A stretch of DNA of 64,000 nucleotides from Mycobacterium kyogaense (GTDB lineage Bacteria; Actinomycetota; Actinomycetes; Mycobacteriales; Mycobacteriaceae): NCBI RefSeq assembly GCF_003254575.1, contig NZ_QJUA01000032.1, positions 1 to 64,000 of the forward strand. The letters are read 5' to 3'. The position numbers and the translations under genes are program-made. The notes under the pieces are model-generated. The model searched no databases. It was not told the DNA's origin and was given only the letters and a program-made list of their open reading frames with translations. Each line of letters starts with the position of its first letter. The first letter of the stretch is position 1. Of this stretch, positions 49,790 through 58,839 are shown piece after piece.

Positions 49790-51388
49790 ATGACAGCGAC
49801 GATGTCTTCCGCCACGGGCCTCACCGGCCAGATGATCATCGCCGGTACCCCTGTCCGCGGAACGGGAACCGAAGTGCGTGCCTACGACCCAGCCGCCGAC
49901 CGGGCGCTCGAACCGCCGTACTTCCACGGCGATGCCGGTGATGTCGAGGCTGCCTGCACTGCCGCGGCCGAGGCGTTCGGAACCTACCGCTCCACGACAT
50001 CGGAGGAACGGGCCCGGTTCCTCGAGGCCATCGCCACCAACGTCGAAGCCATCCGCGACACGCTGATCTCCCGCGCCGTCCTCGAATCCGGACTGCCGCA
50101 GGCTCGCATCACAGGCGAGGTGGGCCGCACCACCGGCCAGCTGAGGCTCTTCGCCAGTGTCCTGCGGGAAGGCAGCTGGAACGGCGCGCGTATCGACCCC
50201 GCCCTTCCCGATCGAACTCCGGCTCCGCGCCCCGACCTGCGACAGCGGACCGTTCCGCTGGGCCCGGTGGCCGTGTTCAGTGCGTCTAATTTCCCACTGG
50301 CGTTCTCGGTGGCCGGCGGCGACACCGCGTCCGCATTGGCCGCCGGCTGCCCCGTCGTCGTCAAGGGCCACGACGCACACCCCGGCACCTCCGAACTGGT
50401 CGGCCGGGCGATCTCCGATGCCGTGACCGCAGCAGGTCTGCCCGCAGGGACGTTCTCGCTGCTCTTCGGCTCAGGACCGGACCTCGGTATCGCACTCGTC
50501 ACCGATCCACGCATCAAGGCTGTCGGGTTCACCGGCTCCCGTTCCGGTGGCACCGCACTCGTCGCGGCCGCCGCGGCGCGTCCCGAACCGATCCCGGTGT
50601 ACGCCGAGATGAGCTCCATCAACCCCGTCTTCCTGCTCGACGGAGCGTTGGCCAACCGCGGCGCGGATCTCGGCCGGGCATTCGTCGCCTCACTCACTAT
50701 GGGCTCGGGACAGTTCTGCACGAACCCCGGTCTGGTCATCAGTGTCGACGGCCCGGGCCTGGACACCTTCGTCGAGGCCGCCCGCGACGCGCTCGCCGGC
50801 GCCCCGGCGACTCCGATGCTGACGCCCACCATCGCGCGCAGCTACGCCTCGGGCGTCGAATCGCTTCGACAAGGCGCCGAGCTGGTGGCCCGCGGCGAAA
50901 TGCAGGAAAGCCAAACATCCTGCCGAGCAGCGCTTTTCATCACGAACGCATCGACCTTCCTGGCCTCCGATACCCTGCAGGCCGAGGTCTTCGGGTCGTC
51001 GAGCGTGATCGTGCGCTGTGCCGATCTCGACGAGATGCACGCCGTGGCAGCCGGTATGGAGGGTCAACTGACCGCCACCGTGCACGCCGACGAGATCGAT
51101 CACCCGACGGCGGCCGATCTGTTGCCGCTGCTCGAGCTCAAGGCGGGCCGGATTCTCTTCAACGGCTGGCCGACGGGAGTCGAGGTGTGCCACGCGATGG
51201 TCCACGGCGGCCCCTCACCCGCCACGTCGGACTCGCGCACCACGTCGGTCGGCTCTCGCGCCATCGAACGTTTCCTGCGGCCCGTCTGCTACCAGGACGT
51301 GCCCACGTCTCTGCTACCTCCGCCGATCACCGACGGAAATCCAGAGCACCTGTGGCGGCGCATCGACGGCCGGCTCACGCAGGACTGA
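49790..51388 (+). CDS. alpha-ketoglutaric semialdehyde (2,5-dioxovalerate) dehydrogenase
   Basis: An aldehyde dehydrogenase of 532 residues. Active-site features are PLGPVAVFSASNFPLAFSVA, the Lys region VVVKGHDAHPGTSE, GFTGSRSGGTAL, the catalytic Glu in VYAEMSSINPVF and the catalytic Cys in GSGQFCTNPGLV. These details (HPGTSE, EMSSINP) are typical of the alpha-KG semialdehyde group, which ends oxidative aldarate and pentose pathways. Downstream genes for KDG dehydratase and a glucarate-dehydratase-family enzyme confirm this. ATG 49790 is preferred (49802 is possible); longer frames upstream look non-coding. Confidence 0.9.
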   Translation: MTATMSSATGLTGQMIIAGTPVRGTGTEVRAYDPAADRALEPPYFHGDAGDVEAACTAAAEAFGTYRSTTSEERARFLEAIATNVEAIRDTLISRAVLESGLPQARITGEVGRTTGQLRLFASVLREGSWNGARIDPALPDRTPAPRPDLRQRTVPLGPVAVFSASNFPLAFSVAGGDTASALAAGCPVVVKGHDAHPGTSELVGRAISDAVTAAGLPAGTFSLLFGSGPDLGIALVTDPRIKAVGFTGSRSGGTALVAAAAARPEPIPVYAEMSSINPVFLLDGALANRGADLGRAFVASLTMGSGQFCTNPGLVISVDGPGLDTFVEAARDALAGAPATPMLTPTIARSYASGVESLRQGAELVARGEMQESQTSCRAALFITNASTFLASDTLQAEVFGSSSVIVRCADLDEMHAVAAGMEGQLTATVHADEIDHPTAADLLPLLELKAGRILFNGWPTGVEVCHAMVHGGPSPATSDSRTTSVGSRAIERFLRPVCYQDVPTSLLPPPITDGNPEHLWRRIDGRLTQD

Positions 51389-51422
51389 CACCCCACCACT
51401 GACGAACGAGGAGCCCCAACCC

Positions 51423-52364
51423 ATGCGTCCGATTTCGCGCCCCGACTTCCGCGGCGTCCTGTTCTTCCCGGTCACACCATTCGGCACGTCCGGAAGCGTC
51501 GACTTCGACGCGCTGGCCGCGCACATCGCGCGGGGCGTGGACGCGGGCGCCGGCGGCGTCTTCATCGCCTGCGGCACCGGCGAGTTCCACGCCATGGACG
51601 ATAGGGAGTTCGGCGACGTCGTCCGCACGGCCGTCGACGTGGTCGGCGGCCGGGTCCCGGTCTACGCCGGCGCCGGTGGCTCCGTGGCACAGGCCAAGCG
51701 CTTCGCGGTAGCAGCGGAACACGCCGGGGCCGACGGGCTCCTGCTCCTACCGCCCTACCTGGTGGAGGTGCCGCAGGCCGGTCTCGTCGACTACACCCGG
51801 GCCGTCGCGGCGGCCGCACAGCTGCCCGTGATCGTCTACAACCGCAACAACGCACGATTCACCGAGGAATCCGCCGTAGCAGTCGCACGTATCCCGAACG
51901 TCGTCGGATTCAAGGACGGCACCGGCAATTTCGACCAGGTCGCTCGAATCGTGCAGGCCGTCACCACGACCGTCGATCCCGATTTCCTCTTCTTCAACGG
52001 TCTGCCCACCGCAGAGACGACACAGCTCGCGTTCCGGGCGATCGGCGTTCCGCTGTACTCGTCGGCCACGTTCGCCTTCGCACCCGATCTGGCGCTGGCC
52101 TTCTACAACGCGTTGGAATCCGGGAACCAGGGCCTGGTCGACGCCTTGCTCAACGCGTTCTTCATCCCCCTGGTACGGCTGCGCGACACCGTCCCGGGCT
52201 ATGCGGTGTCGCTGGTCAAAGCCGGCGTCACGATGGCAGGCATCCCCGCCGGTTCCGTGCGCCCGCCGCTGGTGATGCCGACGCCGGACGACCTCGCCGA
52301 ACTGGCTTCGATCGTCGAGGCCGGGCGATCCGTCGTCGCCGACGCGCTGGCCCAGGCACGCTGA
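51423..52364 (+). CDS. kdgD: 5-dehydro-4-deoxyglucarate dehydratase
   Basis: A 313-residue DapA-superfamily enzyme that decarboxylates and dehydrates 5-keto-4-deoxyglucarate to alpha-ketoglutaric semialdehyde. It has the Schiff-base Lys164 in GFKDGTG, Tyr139 in VIVYNRN, and the subfamily stretch FIACGTGEFHAMDDREFG. GAGGAG occurs about a dozen bases before the ATG. Its stop overlaps the next ATG (TGATG). It supplies the substrate of the dehydrogenase encoded just upstream. Confidence 0.92.
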   Translation: MRPISRPDFRGVLFFPVTPFGTSGSVDFDALAAHIARGVDAGAGGVFIACGTGEFHAMDDREFGDVVRTAVDVVGGRVPVYAGAGGSVAQAKRFAVAAEHAGADGLLLLPPYLVEVPQAGLVDYTRAVAAAAQLPVIVYNRNNARFTEESAVAVARIPNVVGFKDGTGNFDQVARIVQAVTTTVDPDFLFFNGLPTAETTQLAFRAIGVPLYSSATFAFAPDLALAFYNALESGNQGLVDALLNAFFIPLVRLRDTVPGYAVSLVKAGVTMAGIPAGSVRPPLVMPTPDDLAELASIVEAGRSVVADALAQAR

Positions 52365-53623
52365 TGCCGGCCATCCGGATCACCGGAGCCCGGATCACGC
52401 CGGTGGCGTTCGCTGATCCGCCGCTGCTCAACACCGTGGGCGTGCACCAGCCGTATGCACTGCGGGCAATCATCCAGCTGGACACCGACGCAGGCTTGGT
52501 CGGCCTGGGTGAGACCTACGCCGACACCCGCCACCTCGGCCGGCTCCATGCCGCCGCCGATGCGATCACCGGACTGGATGTCTTCGCGCTCAACGCCATT
52601 CGTGCGGAGATCGCCGAACGGCTCAGAGGCGACACCGCCGCGGTCGGTACGGCGGGCATGATCACCACAGCCAGTGCGGTCGATCAGGTGTTGTCCCCGT
52701 TCGAGGTGGCATGCCTCGACGTCCAGGGCCAGGCACTGGACCGCCCGGTCTGCGATCTGCTCGGCGGTGCCGTCCGTGACGCCGTGCCGTTCAGCGCCTA
52801 CCTGTTCTACAAGTGGGCAGCTCACCCCGGCGCCGAACCCGACCGGTTCGGAGAAGCACTCGATCCGGACGGCCTCGTCGCCCAAGCTCACCACATCGTC
52901 GACGAATACGGCTTCACCGCAATCAAACTCAAGGGTGGCGTCTTTCCCCCCGACGAGGAGATGGCGGCCATCGAGGCCTTGTCCCGCGCATTCCCGGGTG
53001 TCCCGCTGCGGCTCGACCCCAACGCGGCATGGACTCCGCAGACCGCGGTGAAGGTGGCCTCCGGATTGGCAGGGATCCTCGAATACCTCGAAGATCCCAC
53101 ACCGGGCCTCGACGGTATGGCGGAGGTGGCCGCGCAGGCGCCGATGCCCCTGGCCACCAACATGTGTGTGGTCGCGTTCGACCAGCTCGCTCCTGCCGTC
53201 GCGAAAAATTCTGTCCGCGTTGTCCTTTCCGATCACCACTACTGGGGTGGGCTGCAACGCTCGCGACTGCTTGCGGGAATCTGCGACACGTTCGGGCTCG
53301 GCCTGTCGATGCACTCGAACTCACATCTCGGCATCAGCCTCGCCGCGATGGTGCACCTCGCCGGGGCAACGCCGAACCTGACCTATGCCTGCGACACCCA
53401 TTGGCCGTGGAAGACAGAAGACGTGGTCAAGCCCGGGGCACTCCACTTCGTCGACGGTGCCGTCCCGGTGCCCCGCGGCCCCGGCCTCGGCGTGGAGATC
53501 GACGACGAGGCGCTCGACACACTGCATCAGCAATACCTTCGCTGCGGTATCCGCGACCGGGACGACACCGGCTACATGCGTACCGTGAACCCGGGCTTCG
53601 AGCTGCTGAGCCCGCGTTGGTAG
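52364..53623 (+). CDS. glucarate dehydratase family protein (enolase superfamily)
   Basis: A 419-residue enolase-superfamily enzyme. The catalytic Lys is in KLKGG (188-192), metal ligands are probably Asp218 and Asn220 (RLDPNAAW), Glu243 and Asn266, and the general base His317 is in HSNSHLG. It is related to GudD but clearly different from the more typical GudD encoded at 63415. Its substrate may be glucarate, galactarate, idarate or another aldarate. Coupled to kdgD by a one-base overlap, so its product probably enters the same route. Confidence 0.85.
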   Translation: MPAIRITGARITPVAFADPPLLNTVGVHQPYALRAIIQLDTDAGLVGLGETYADTRHLGRLHAAADAITGLDVFALNAIRAEIAERLRGDTAAVGTAGMITTASAVDQVLSPFEVACLDVQGQALDRPVCDLLGGAVRDAVPFSAYLFYKWAAHPGAEPDRFGEALDPDGLVAQAHHIVDEYGFTAIKLKGGVFPPDEEMAAIEALSRAFPGVPLRLDPNAAWTPQTAVKVASGLAGILEYLEDPTPGLDGMAEVAAQAPMPLATNMCVVAFDQLAPAVAKNSVRVVLSDHHYWGGLQRSRLLAGICDTFGLGLSMHSNSHLGISLAAMVHLAGATPNLTYACDTHWPWKTEDVVKPGALHFVDGAVPVPRGPGLGVEIDDEALDTLHQQYLRCGIRDRDDTGYMRTVNPGFELLSPRW

Positions 53624-53662
53624 AGCCTTTCGCGGCACGACCCGGAGCTCTACGGTGAGAGG

Positions 53663-54127
53663 ATGGCAGCGATCGAGGCCGTCCACCCACCGGATGCCGT
53701 ACTCAAGACCATCAATCCGATCCTGCGGCGCGCACTTCCGACACCCCTCGGCAGGCTGATCGGCGAGTTCATGTTGCTGCGCTTCACCGGTCGCAAGTCC
53801 GGCCGGCGCTTCGCCATTCCCGTGAGTGCACACCATCTCGACGGCAACCTCTACGCGGTGATGGAGGCACAGTGGAAGTACAACTTCCGCGGTGGGGCCG
53901 ACGTCGAGGTGTCCCATCTCGGGCGCACCTCGCCGATGCGCGGCGTCCTGCTGACCGACTCGGCGCAGGTCGCCGACATCGTCGACCAGCTTGCGACCGC
54001 CTACGGCGCCAAGAAAGCGCAACGGATGATGGGCCTGAAGTTCGACCGGGTGCCCACCCCCCAGGAGTGGGATGAGGCGGTCGCACGCATCCACATCTCC
54101 GTGGTCTCCCTGACTCCCGGACGCTGA
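53663..54127 (+). CDS. deazaflavin (F420)-dependent nitroreductase-family protein
   Basis: A 154-residue split-beta-barrel protein with the family pattern LLRFTGRKSGRRFAIPVSAH, YAVMEAQWKYNFRGGADVEV and a conserved acidic C-terminal helix. Such DUF385/Ddn-like proteins bind F420 or act as quinone reductases in mycobacteria. It follows the aldarate genes by 39 bases, and its stop overlaps the LysR start. Whether it belongs functionally to aldarate use is unclear. Confidence 0.75.
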   Translation: MAAIEAVHPPDAVLKTINPILRRALPTPLGRLIGEFMLLRFTGRKSGRRFAIPVSAHHLDGNLYAVMEAQWKYNFRGGADVEVSHLGRTSPMRGVLLTDSAQVADIVDQLATAYGAKKAQRMMGLKFDRVPTPQEWDEAVARIHISVVSLTPGR

Positions 54128-55050
54128 TGTTCTCTCTGGCGCGATTGCAGTGCTTCGTCGCGGTCGCCGAAGAGCTGCATTTCGGCCGGGCGGCCGAACG
54201 CCTGCACATGACGCAACCCCCGTTGTCCCGTCAGGTTCAGCAGCTCGAGAGCGAGCTCGGCGTACAGCTCATCGACCGCACCACCCGAACCGTCACGCTG
54301 ACGCCGGCGGGTGCCGCGTTCCTGCCGGACGCGCGGCGCATCCTGCAGCTGGCCGAAGGGGCCGCGCAGACTGTGAAGCGGGTCCCCGCAGGGGATCTGG
54401 GTACGGTCGTGATCGGATTCACCGCGGCGTCGGCGCACGCGGTGCTGCCGCGACTGCTGGAGCGTGCGCGCGAAAGACTGCCCGACGTGACGCTCGATCT
54501 GCGCGAGATGGTGACCGCAGCCCAGATCGAGGGGCTGGCGACCGGCGAGCTCGACCTGGGCATGGCGCGTCCGCCGCTGAAACGGCCAGGGCTGGTGTCG
54601 CGGCCGCTGCTGCACGAGCAACTGATCGCGGCTCTGCCCTCGGGTCACCCGCTGGCCGAGCTGCCCCGGCAGTTGACGCTCACCGACCTCGACGGGCAGG
54701 ACGTCGTGATGTATTCGCCGGTGCAGGCACGGTATTTCAACGAACTGCTCATCTCGACCTTCACCATCGCCGGCGCCACGCCGCGGTATGTCCAGTACGT
54801 GACACAGGTGCACACGATGCTTGTGCTCGTACGCTCGGGCATCGGAATCGCGCTGGTACCGGCATCGGCGGCCACGCTGCACCCCGAGGGCGTCGTGTTT
54901 CGGACGATCGGGGCGTTTCGCGAACGGCCCGTCGAACTCGACGCCGTGTGGCGGGGCGACTCGACGAACCCCGCTCTGCTGCGAGTACTGCGAGATGTGC
55001 TTCCCCCGCAGGAGTGGACGACCGACGACCTCGTCGAAACCGTCGACTGA
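54127..55050 (+). CDS. LysR-family transcriptional regulator
   Basis: A 307-residue regulator. The N-terminal winged helix (about residues 1-60, MFSLARLQCFVAVAEELHFG, TQPPLSRQVQQLESELGVQL) is followed by a co-inducer-binding domain of two lobes. The order HTH, linker helix, TVVIGFTAASAHAVLPRL and the late GIGIALVPASA are typical. It is at the end of the kdgD operon and convergent with the hydroxyacid dehydrogenase gene. A TTGGC-N11-GCCAA element at 56051-56071 is a possible binding site; the inducer is likely an aldarate or its product. Confidence 0.92.
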   Translation: MFSLARLQCFVAVAEELHFGRAAERLHMTQPPLSRQVQQLESELGVQLIDRTTRTVTLTPAGAAFLPDARRILQLAEGAAQTVKRVPAGDLGTVVIGFTAASAHAVLPRLLERARERLPDVTLDLREMVTAAQIEGLATGELDLGMARPPLKRPGLVSRPLLHEQLIAALPSGHPLAELPRQLTLTDLDGQDVVMYSPVQARYFNELLISTFTIAGATPRYVQYVTQVHTMLVLVRSGIGIALVPASAATLHPEGVVFRTIGAFRERPVELDAVWRGDSTNPALLRVLRDVLPPQEWTTDDLVETVD

Positions 55051-55056
55051 CGTCGA

Positions 55057-56004
55057 TCAGACCGGCGTGACCAATTGCCCTGTCTCGAGGAAGCTCTCCA
55101 GGTTGCGCAGGGTCAGTGCCTCCATGGCCGCGCGCGTCTGCACCGTGCCGCTGGCCACATGCGGGAGCAACACCACCGTGTCCAGCCCGTAGAGCACCTC
55201 GGGCACCTTGGGCTCGTGGGCGAACACGTCGAGCCCGGCGCCCGCAAGCCTTCCTTGCACGAGTGCTGACACCAGGGCGTCCTCGTCGACGACGCTGCCG
55301 CGAGCGATGTTGATCAGATAGCCGTCGGCGCCGAGCGCGTCGATGACCTCACTACCGACCAAGCCGCGAGTGCCCTCACCACCGGCCGCGGCGATCACCA
55401 GAACGTCGACCTCCCGCGCCAGCTCCACGGGGGACGCCGCGTACGCATAGGGCGAATCGGTCACGCGGTGGCGATTGTGATAGCTGATGGTGCAGCCGAA
55501 AGCGTTGAGCCGGTGGGCGATTGCAGAGCCGATGCGACCCAGACCGATGATGCCGACGCGGGTGTTGCTGACCTGGCGGGTGAGCGGATAGGAGCCTTCG
55601 ACCGGCCACCGACCGGCCCGTACATATCGGTCGGACGCCGAGAACTTCCGCAACGTGTCGATCAACAGACCCACAGCCGTGTCAGCCACACAATCGGTCA
55701 GCACATCGGGTGTGTTGCTCACCCCGATTCCCCGGGCTTCGGCCGCGTCCACGTCGGTGGTGTCGTAGCCGACGCCGAAGTTGACGATCGCGCCGAGATG
55801 AGGCAGTGCAGCCATCAGCTCGGCATCCACGCCGGTGCGACCGGACGTGACCACCGCGGTGACCTCCGCGCCGTGTTCGGCGAGGAATGCTGCTCGCTCG
55901 TCCCCGGACTCCGGGAGCGTCTTCGCGAGGTACTCCTGGGCAAGCGTCTGCTCGAGCGACGGCTTGAGGGGACCGACCTGCAGAACCGCACCATTGATGC
56001 TCAC
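55057..56004 (-). CDS. D-isomer-specific 2-hydroxyacid dehydrogenase
   Basis: A 315-residue NAD(P)-dependent enzyme with the dinucleotide motif GLGRIG (154-159) and the catalytic triad Arg235 (NIARGSVVDEDAL), Glu264 and His282 (LPHVASGT). It resembles glyoxylate/hydroxypyruvate reductases (GhrB type), which could handle tartronate-semialdehyde or hydroxypyruvate made by alternative aldarate breakdown. Divergent from the Dpp-type transporter operon. TATAAG on the minus strand (56066-56061) is a good -10 candidate. Confidence 0.88.
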   Translation of the reverse strand: MSINGAVLQVGPLKPSLEQTLAQEYLAKTLPESGDERAAFLAEHGAEVTAVVTSGRTGVDAELMAALPHLGAIVNFGVGYDTTDVDAAEARGIGVSNTPDVLTDCVADTAVGLLIDTLRKFSASDRYVRAGRWPVEGSYPLTRQVSNTRVGIIGLGRIGSAIAHRLNAFGCTISYHNRHRVTDSPYAYAASPVELAREVDVLVIAAAGGEGTRGLVGSEVIDALGADGYLINIARGSVVDEDALVSALVQGRLAGAGLDVFAHEPKVPEVLYGLDTVVLLPHVASGTVQTRAAMEALTLRNLESFLETGQLVTPV

Positions 56005-56050
56005 AGCGCACCACGCTACGGCGACCTGCGAATACCCGTCTACGTCCGAA

Positions 56051-56071
56051 TTGGCATGAACTTATAGCCAA
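56051..56071. promoter_or_regulatory. LysR-type inverted repeat
   Basis: TTGGC (56051-56055), eleven bases, GCCAA (56067-56071). It has the T-N11-A shape of LysR sites and covers the -10 candidate of the minus-strand dehydrogenase gene. Confidence 0.45.
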
Positions 56072-56216
56072 ACGGCATCGGCAGCTCTGTGCGCGTCCCA
56101 TTCGGGTATCGGAAACCAGGTTCGCTACGTAAATGTGCTCGTCAGAGGCATTTCCGCGGCCCCACGCCCCGGTTCGATGTCGCTGAATGACTGCGCAAAG
56201 CGCCTTCTGGGCAGGG

Positions 56217-56246
56217 TTGACGCTCACGGAAACCCGCTCTTACGGT
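56217..56246 (+). promoter_or_regulatory. promoter candidate for the Dpp-type operon
   Basis: TTGACG (56217-56222), 18 bases, TACGGT (56241-56246). Predicted leader about 58 bases before ATG 56311. Confidence 0.5.
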
Positions 56247-56310
56247 GTGGTTGTCATCACAGCGTGCATCTACATACGTGGACGTCACAGCCCCCAGCCC
56301 GGGAGGACCC

Positions 56311-57858
56311 ATGAAAGCCGCAGCCCTTGCCGCACTCACCGTCGCGGCGGTCACCGTGAGCGGCTGCTCGGTCGCGAACTCCGGCGGCGGCGGATACGAC
56401 CCGGGCACGCTGCGCGTCGTTCTCCAGCAGGAGCCGCCCACGCTCGAACCGTGCGAGAGCTCGCTGACCTCGACCGGCATCGTGGTGCGTTCCAACATCA
56501 CCGAGCCCCTACTGGAGCGCGACGCCACCACCGGCGACCTGACCCCGCTGCTCGCCACGCGGTGGACGCAGACGAGCCCCACTCAGTGGACCTTCCAGCT
56601 GCGCGACGGTGTGACGTTCTCCGACGGGGCGCCCTTCACGTCCGAGGACGCCGCCTTCTCGATCGACCGGGCCGTCAACTCGGATCTGCAATGCAACGTC
56701 GACGGGTACGTGTTCGGCGACGAGAAGCTCAGCCTGCAGACTCCGGACCCGACCACGGTCGTGGTCGGCACCACCGAACCGGATCCCATTCTGCCGCTGC
56801 GTGTCTCATTCATCGAGATGGTGCCGCGCACCACCAGCACCGCCGAGAAGGTGCGCGAGCCGATCGGCACCGGGCCCTACGCCATCGCCGCATGGGACTA
56901 CGGCCAGAAACTGACGCTGAAGCGCAACCCCACGTACTGGGGCGCGGCGCCGGCCTTCGCCACCGCCGAATACCGCTGGCGCAGTGAGGGAAGCGTGCGC
57001 GCGGCGATGATCATCAACGACGAGGCCGACATCGCCACGGGCCTCGGCCCCGAGGACGGCGCCGGCGACCTCGGAGTGCCGTTCCAGAACAACGAGACCA
57101 CAGCCCTGCGCATGCAGGCCACCGAACCGCCGCTCAACGACATGCGGGTGCGCCAGGCCATCAACTACGCCGTCAACCGCACCGGCATCGTCAAAGCCCT
57201 CTTCCGCGGCCTCGGTCAGCCGGCGGCGCAGCTGATCCCCTCCGGCGTGGTCGGTTACAACGACCAGCTCCAGCTCTGGCCGCACGACACCGAGAAGGCC
57301 AAGCAGCTGATCGCCGAGGCCAAGGCCGACGGTGTGCCTGTCGACACCCAGATCCGGCTGATCGGGCGCACCGCGCAATTCCCCAACATCAGCGAGACCA
57401 TCGAGGTCCTGCAGGCCGAGTTCACCGAGATCGGGCTGAACGTGAAGATCGAGATGATGGACACGTCCAATCAGCTCGAGTACCAACTGCGCCCCTTCCC
57501 GGCGAACACCGGGCCCTACCTGCTGATGATCATGCACGGCAACCAAGCCGGTGATGCCGCGTTCACCATGGACCAGTACATGCTCTCTGACGGTCCGCAA
57601 AGTGCCTATGGGACAGCCGAATTCGACGCCAAGATCCGCGCCGCCGAGGCACTGACCGGACAGGCCAGACAGGACGCATTCGCCGCACTGTTCGCCGAGG
57701 AGCCCAAGGAGATCATGCAGATGGCCTACATCGCCCACATGAAAGGCATCCTCGGCAAGTCCCCCCGCGTCGACTACACCCCCGATCCCGCGACGGGCGA
57801 CGAGATGCGGCTCGCAGCGATGACCCCTGCCGGTGACGACCGCACCGACCAGTCCTGA
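56311..57858 (+). CDS. family 5 extracellular solute-binding lipoprotein (DppA/OppA type)
   Basis: A 515-residue binding protein. The lipoprotein signal is MKAAALAALTVAAVTVSGCS with Cys19. Family blocks include TLRVVLQQEPPTLEPCESSL, WTFQLRDGVTFSDGAPFTSE and MRVRQAINYAVNRTGIVKAL. GGGAGGA stands four bases before ATG 56311. Family 5 proteins bind peptides, but also nickel and various sugars or acids. Placed in an aldarate catabolic island, with gudD encoded downstream, it may bind an aldarate or a uronide. Confidence 0.9.
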   Translation: MKAAALAALTVAAVTVSGCSVANSGGGGYDPGTLRVVLQQEPPTLEPCESSLTSTGIVVRSNITEPLLERDATTGDLTPLLATRWTQTSPTQWTFQLRDGVTFSDGAPFTSEDAAFSIDRAVNSDLQCNVDGYVFGDEKLSLQTPDPTTVVVGTTEPDPILPLRVSFIEMVPRTTSTAEKVREPIGTGPYAIAAWDYGQKLTLKRNPTYWGAAPAFATAEYRWRSEGSVRAAMIINDEADIATGLGPEDGAGDLGVPFQNNETTALRMQATEPPLNDMRVRQAINYAVNRTGIVKALFRGLGQPAAQLIPSGVVGYNDQLQLWPHDTEKAKQLIAEAKADGVPVDTQIRLIGRTAQFPNISETIEVLQAEFTEIGLNVKIEMMDTSNQLEYQLRPFPANTGPYLLMIMHGNQAGDAAFTMDQYMLSDGPQSAYGTAEFDAKIRAAEALTGQARQDAFAALFAEEPKEIMQMAYIAHMKGILGKSPRVDYTPDPATGDEMRLAAMTPAGDDRTDQS

Positions 57859-57878
57859 GAAACAGGAAGGCCAGCCCC

Positions 57879-58808
57879 ATGTTCCCCTTCGTCCGGCGCC
57901 GGATGTACTCCAGCGCACTGCCGTTGATCATCGTGCTGCTCGGCGTGTTCCTCCTCGCCCGGCTCACCGGTGACCCCACCAACCTGTACCTGCCCGAGTC
58001 CGCGACCGCCGACCAGCGCGCCGAATTCGCCGCGGCAAACGGCTTCAACGATCCGCTGATCACCCAGTTGATGGACTACTTCAAGGGAGTACTGCACCTC
58101 GACTTCGGCACCTCGCTACGCACCGGCGAATCCGCGGCGGACATGGCTCTGCGCGCCTTCCCTGCCACACTGCAGCTGGCGATCACCACGATGCTCCTGG
58201 CCATAGTCGGGGCCGTCGTCATCGGCTGCTGGGCCGCGTACCGCCCCAATTCGCTGGCCGACCGGTTCTCCAGCCTGCTCTCCATGACCGCCGCGTCGAT
58301 CCCCGACTTCTGGTTCGCCATCACCGGCGTGTGGCTGTTCGCCGTGCTGCTCGGCTGGCTGCCCACCTCCGGGGTCGACGACGGAATACTCAGCTGGATC
58401 CTGCCGATCGCGACGCTGATGATCCGACCGCTCGGCGTCCTCACCCAGGTGGTCCGTGGAGCCATGGTCTCGGCGCTGTCGGCACCGTACGTGCGGCTGG
58501 CTCGCAGCAAGGGCGCCAGCGACTTCCGCGTCGTCAGCCATCACGCCCTGCGCAACGCCGCCGCCCCTGCCCTCACGGTGGCCGGCGACCTCGCCGTCGG
58601 GCTCATCAACGGCGCGGTCGTGGTCGAGGCGATCTTCGGCTGGCCGGGCATCGGAAAATTGATGATCGACGCGATCCTGCAGCGCGACTTCGCGGTCCTG
58701 CAGGCCGCCGTGCTGCTCACCGCGGTCAGCATCTTCCTGCTCAACATCTTCATCGACGCCTGCTACGCGCTGCTCGACGCGCGGGTGCGGGAACCAGCTC
58801 GCGTCTAA
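57879..58808 (+). CDS. Dpp-type ABC transporter permease 1 (DppB family)
   Basis: A 309-residue permease with about six helices. The N-terminus is MFPFVRRRMYSSALPLIIVL, followed by the DppB-type extracellular loop ending YFKGVLHLDFGTSLRTG, and the EAA-loop YVRLARSKGASDFRVVSHHA. The ending IFGWPGIGKLMIDAILQRDF is characteristic. Follows the binding protein by 20 bases. Confidence 0.92.
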   Translation: MFPFVRRRMYSSALPLIIVLLGVFLLARLTGDPTNLYLPESATADQRAEFAAANGFNDPLITQLMDYFKGVLHLDFGTSLRTGESAADMALRAFPATLQLAITTMLLAIVGAVVIGCWAAYRPNSLADRFSSLLSMTAASIPDFWFAITGVWLFAVLLGWLPTSGVDDGILSWILPIATLMIRPLGVLTQVVRGAMVSALSAPYVRLARSKGASDFRVVSHHALRNAAAPALTVAGDLAVGLINGAVVVEAIFGWPGIGKLMIDAILQRDFAVLQAAVLLTAVSIFLLNIFIDACYALLDARVREPARV

Positions 58809-58839
58809 CACGGCAACCCAGACCGCTAGGAGCACTCTC

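Larger units (their letters stand above)
56005..56310. other. divergent regulatory region between hydroxyacid dehydrogenase and Dpp-type operon
   Basis: About 300 bases without a supported gene. It contains the LysR-type inverted repeat, an imperfect palindrome at 56131-56153 (arms AAATGTGCTC and GAGGCATTT) similar in core to the operator at 49718, and a promoter for the plus-strand operon. Confidence 0.6.
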
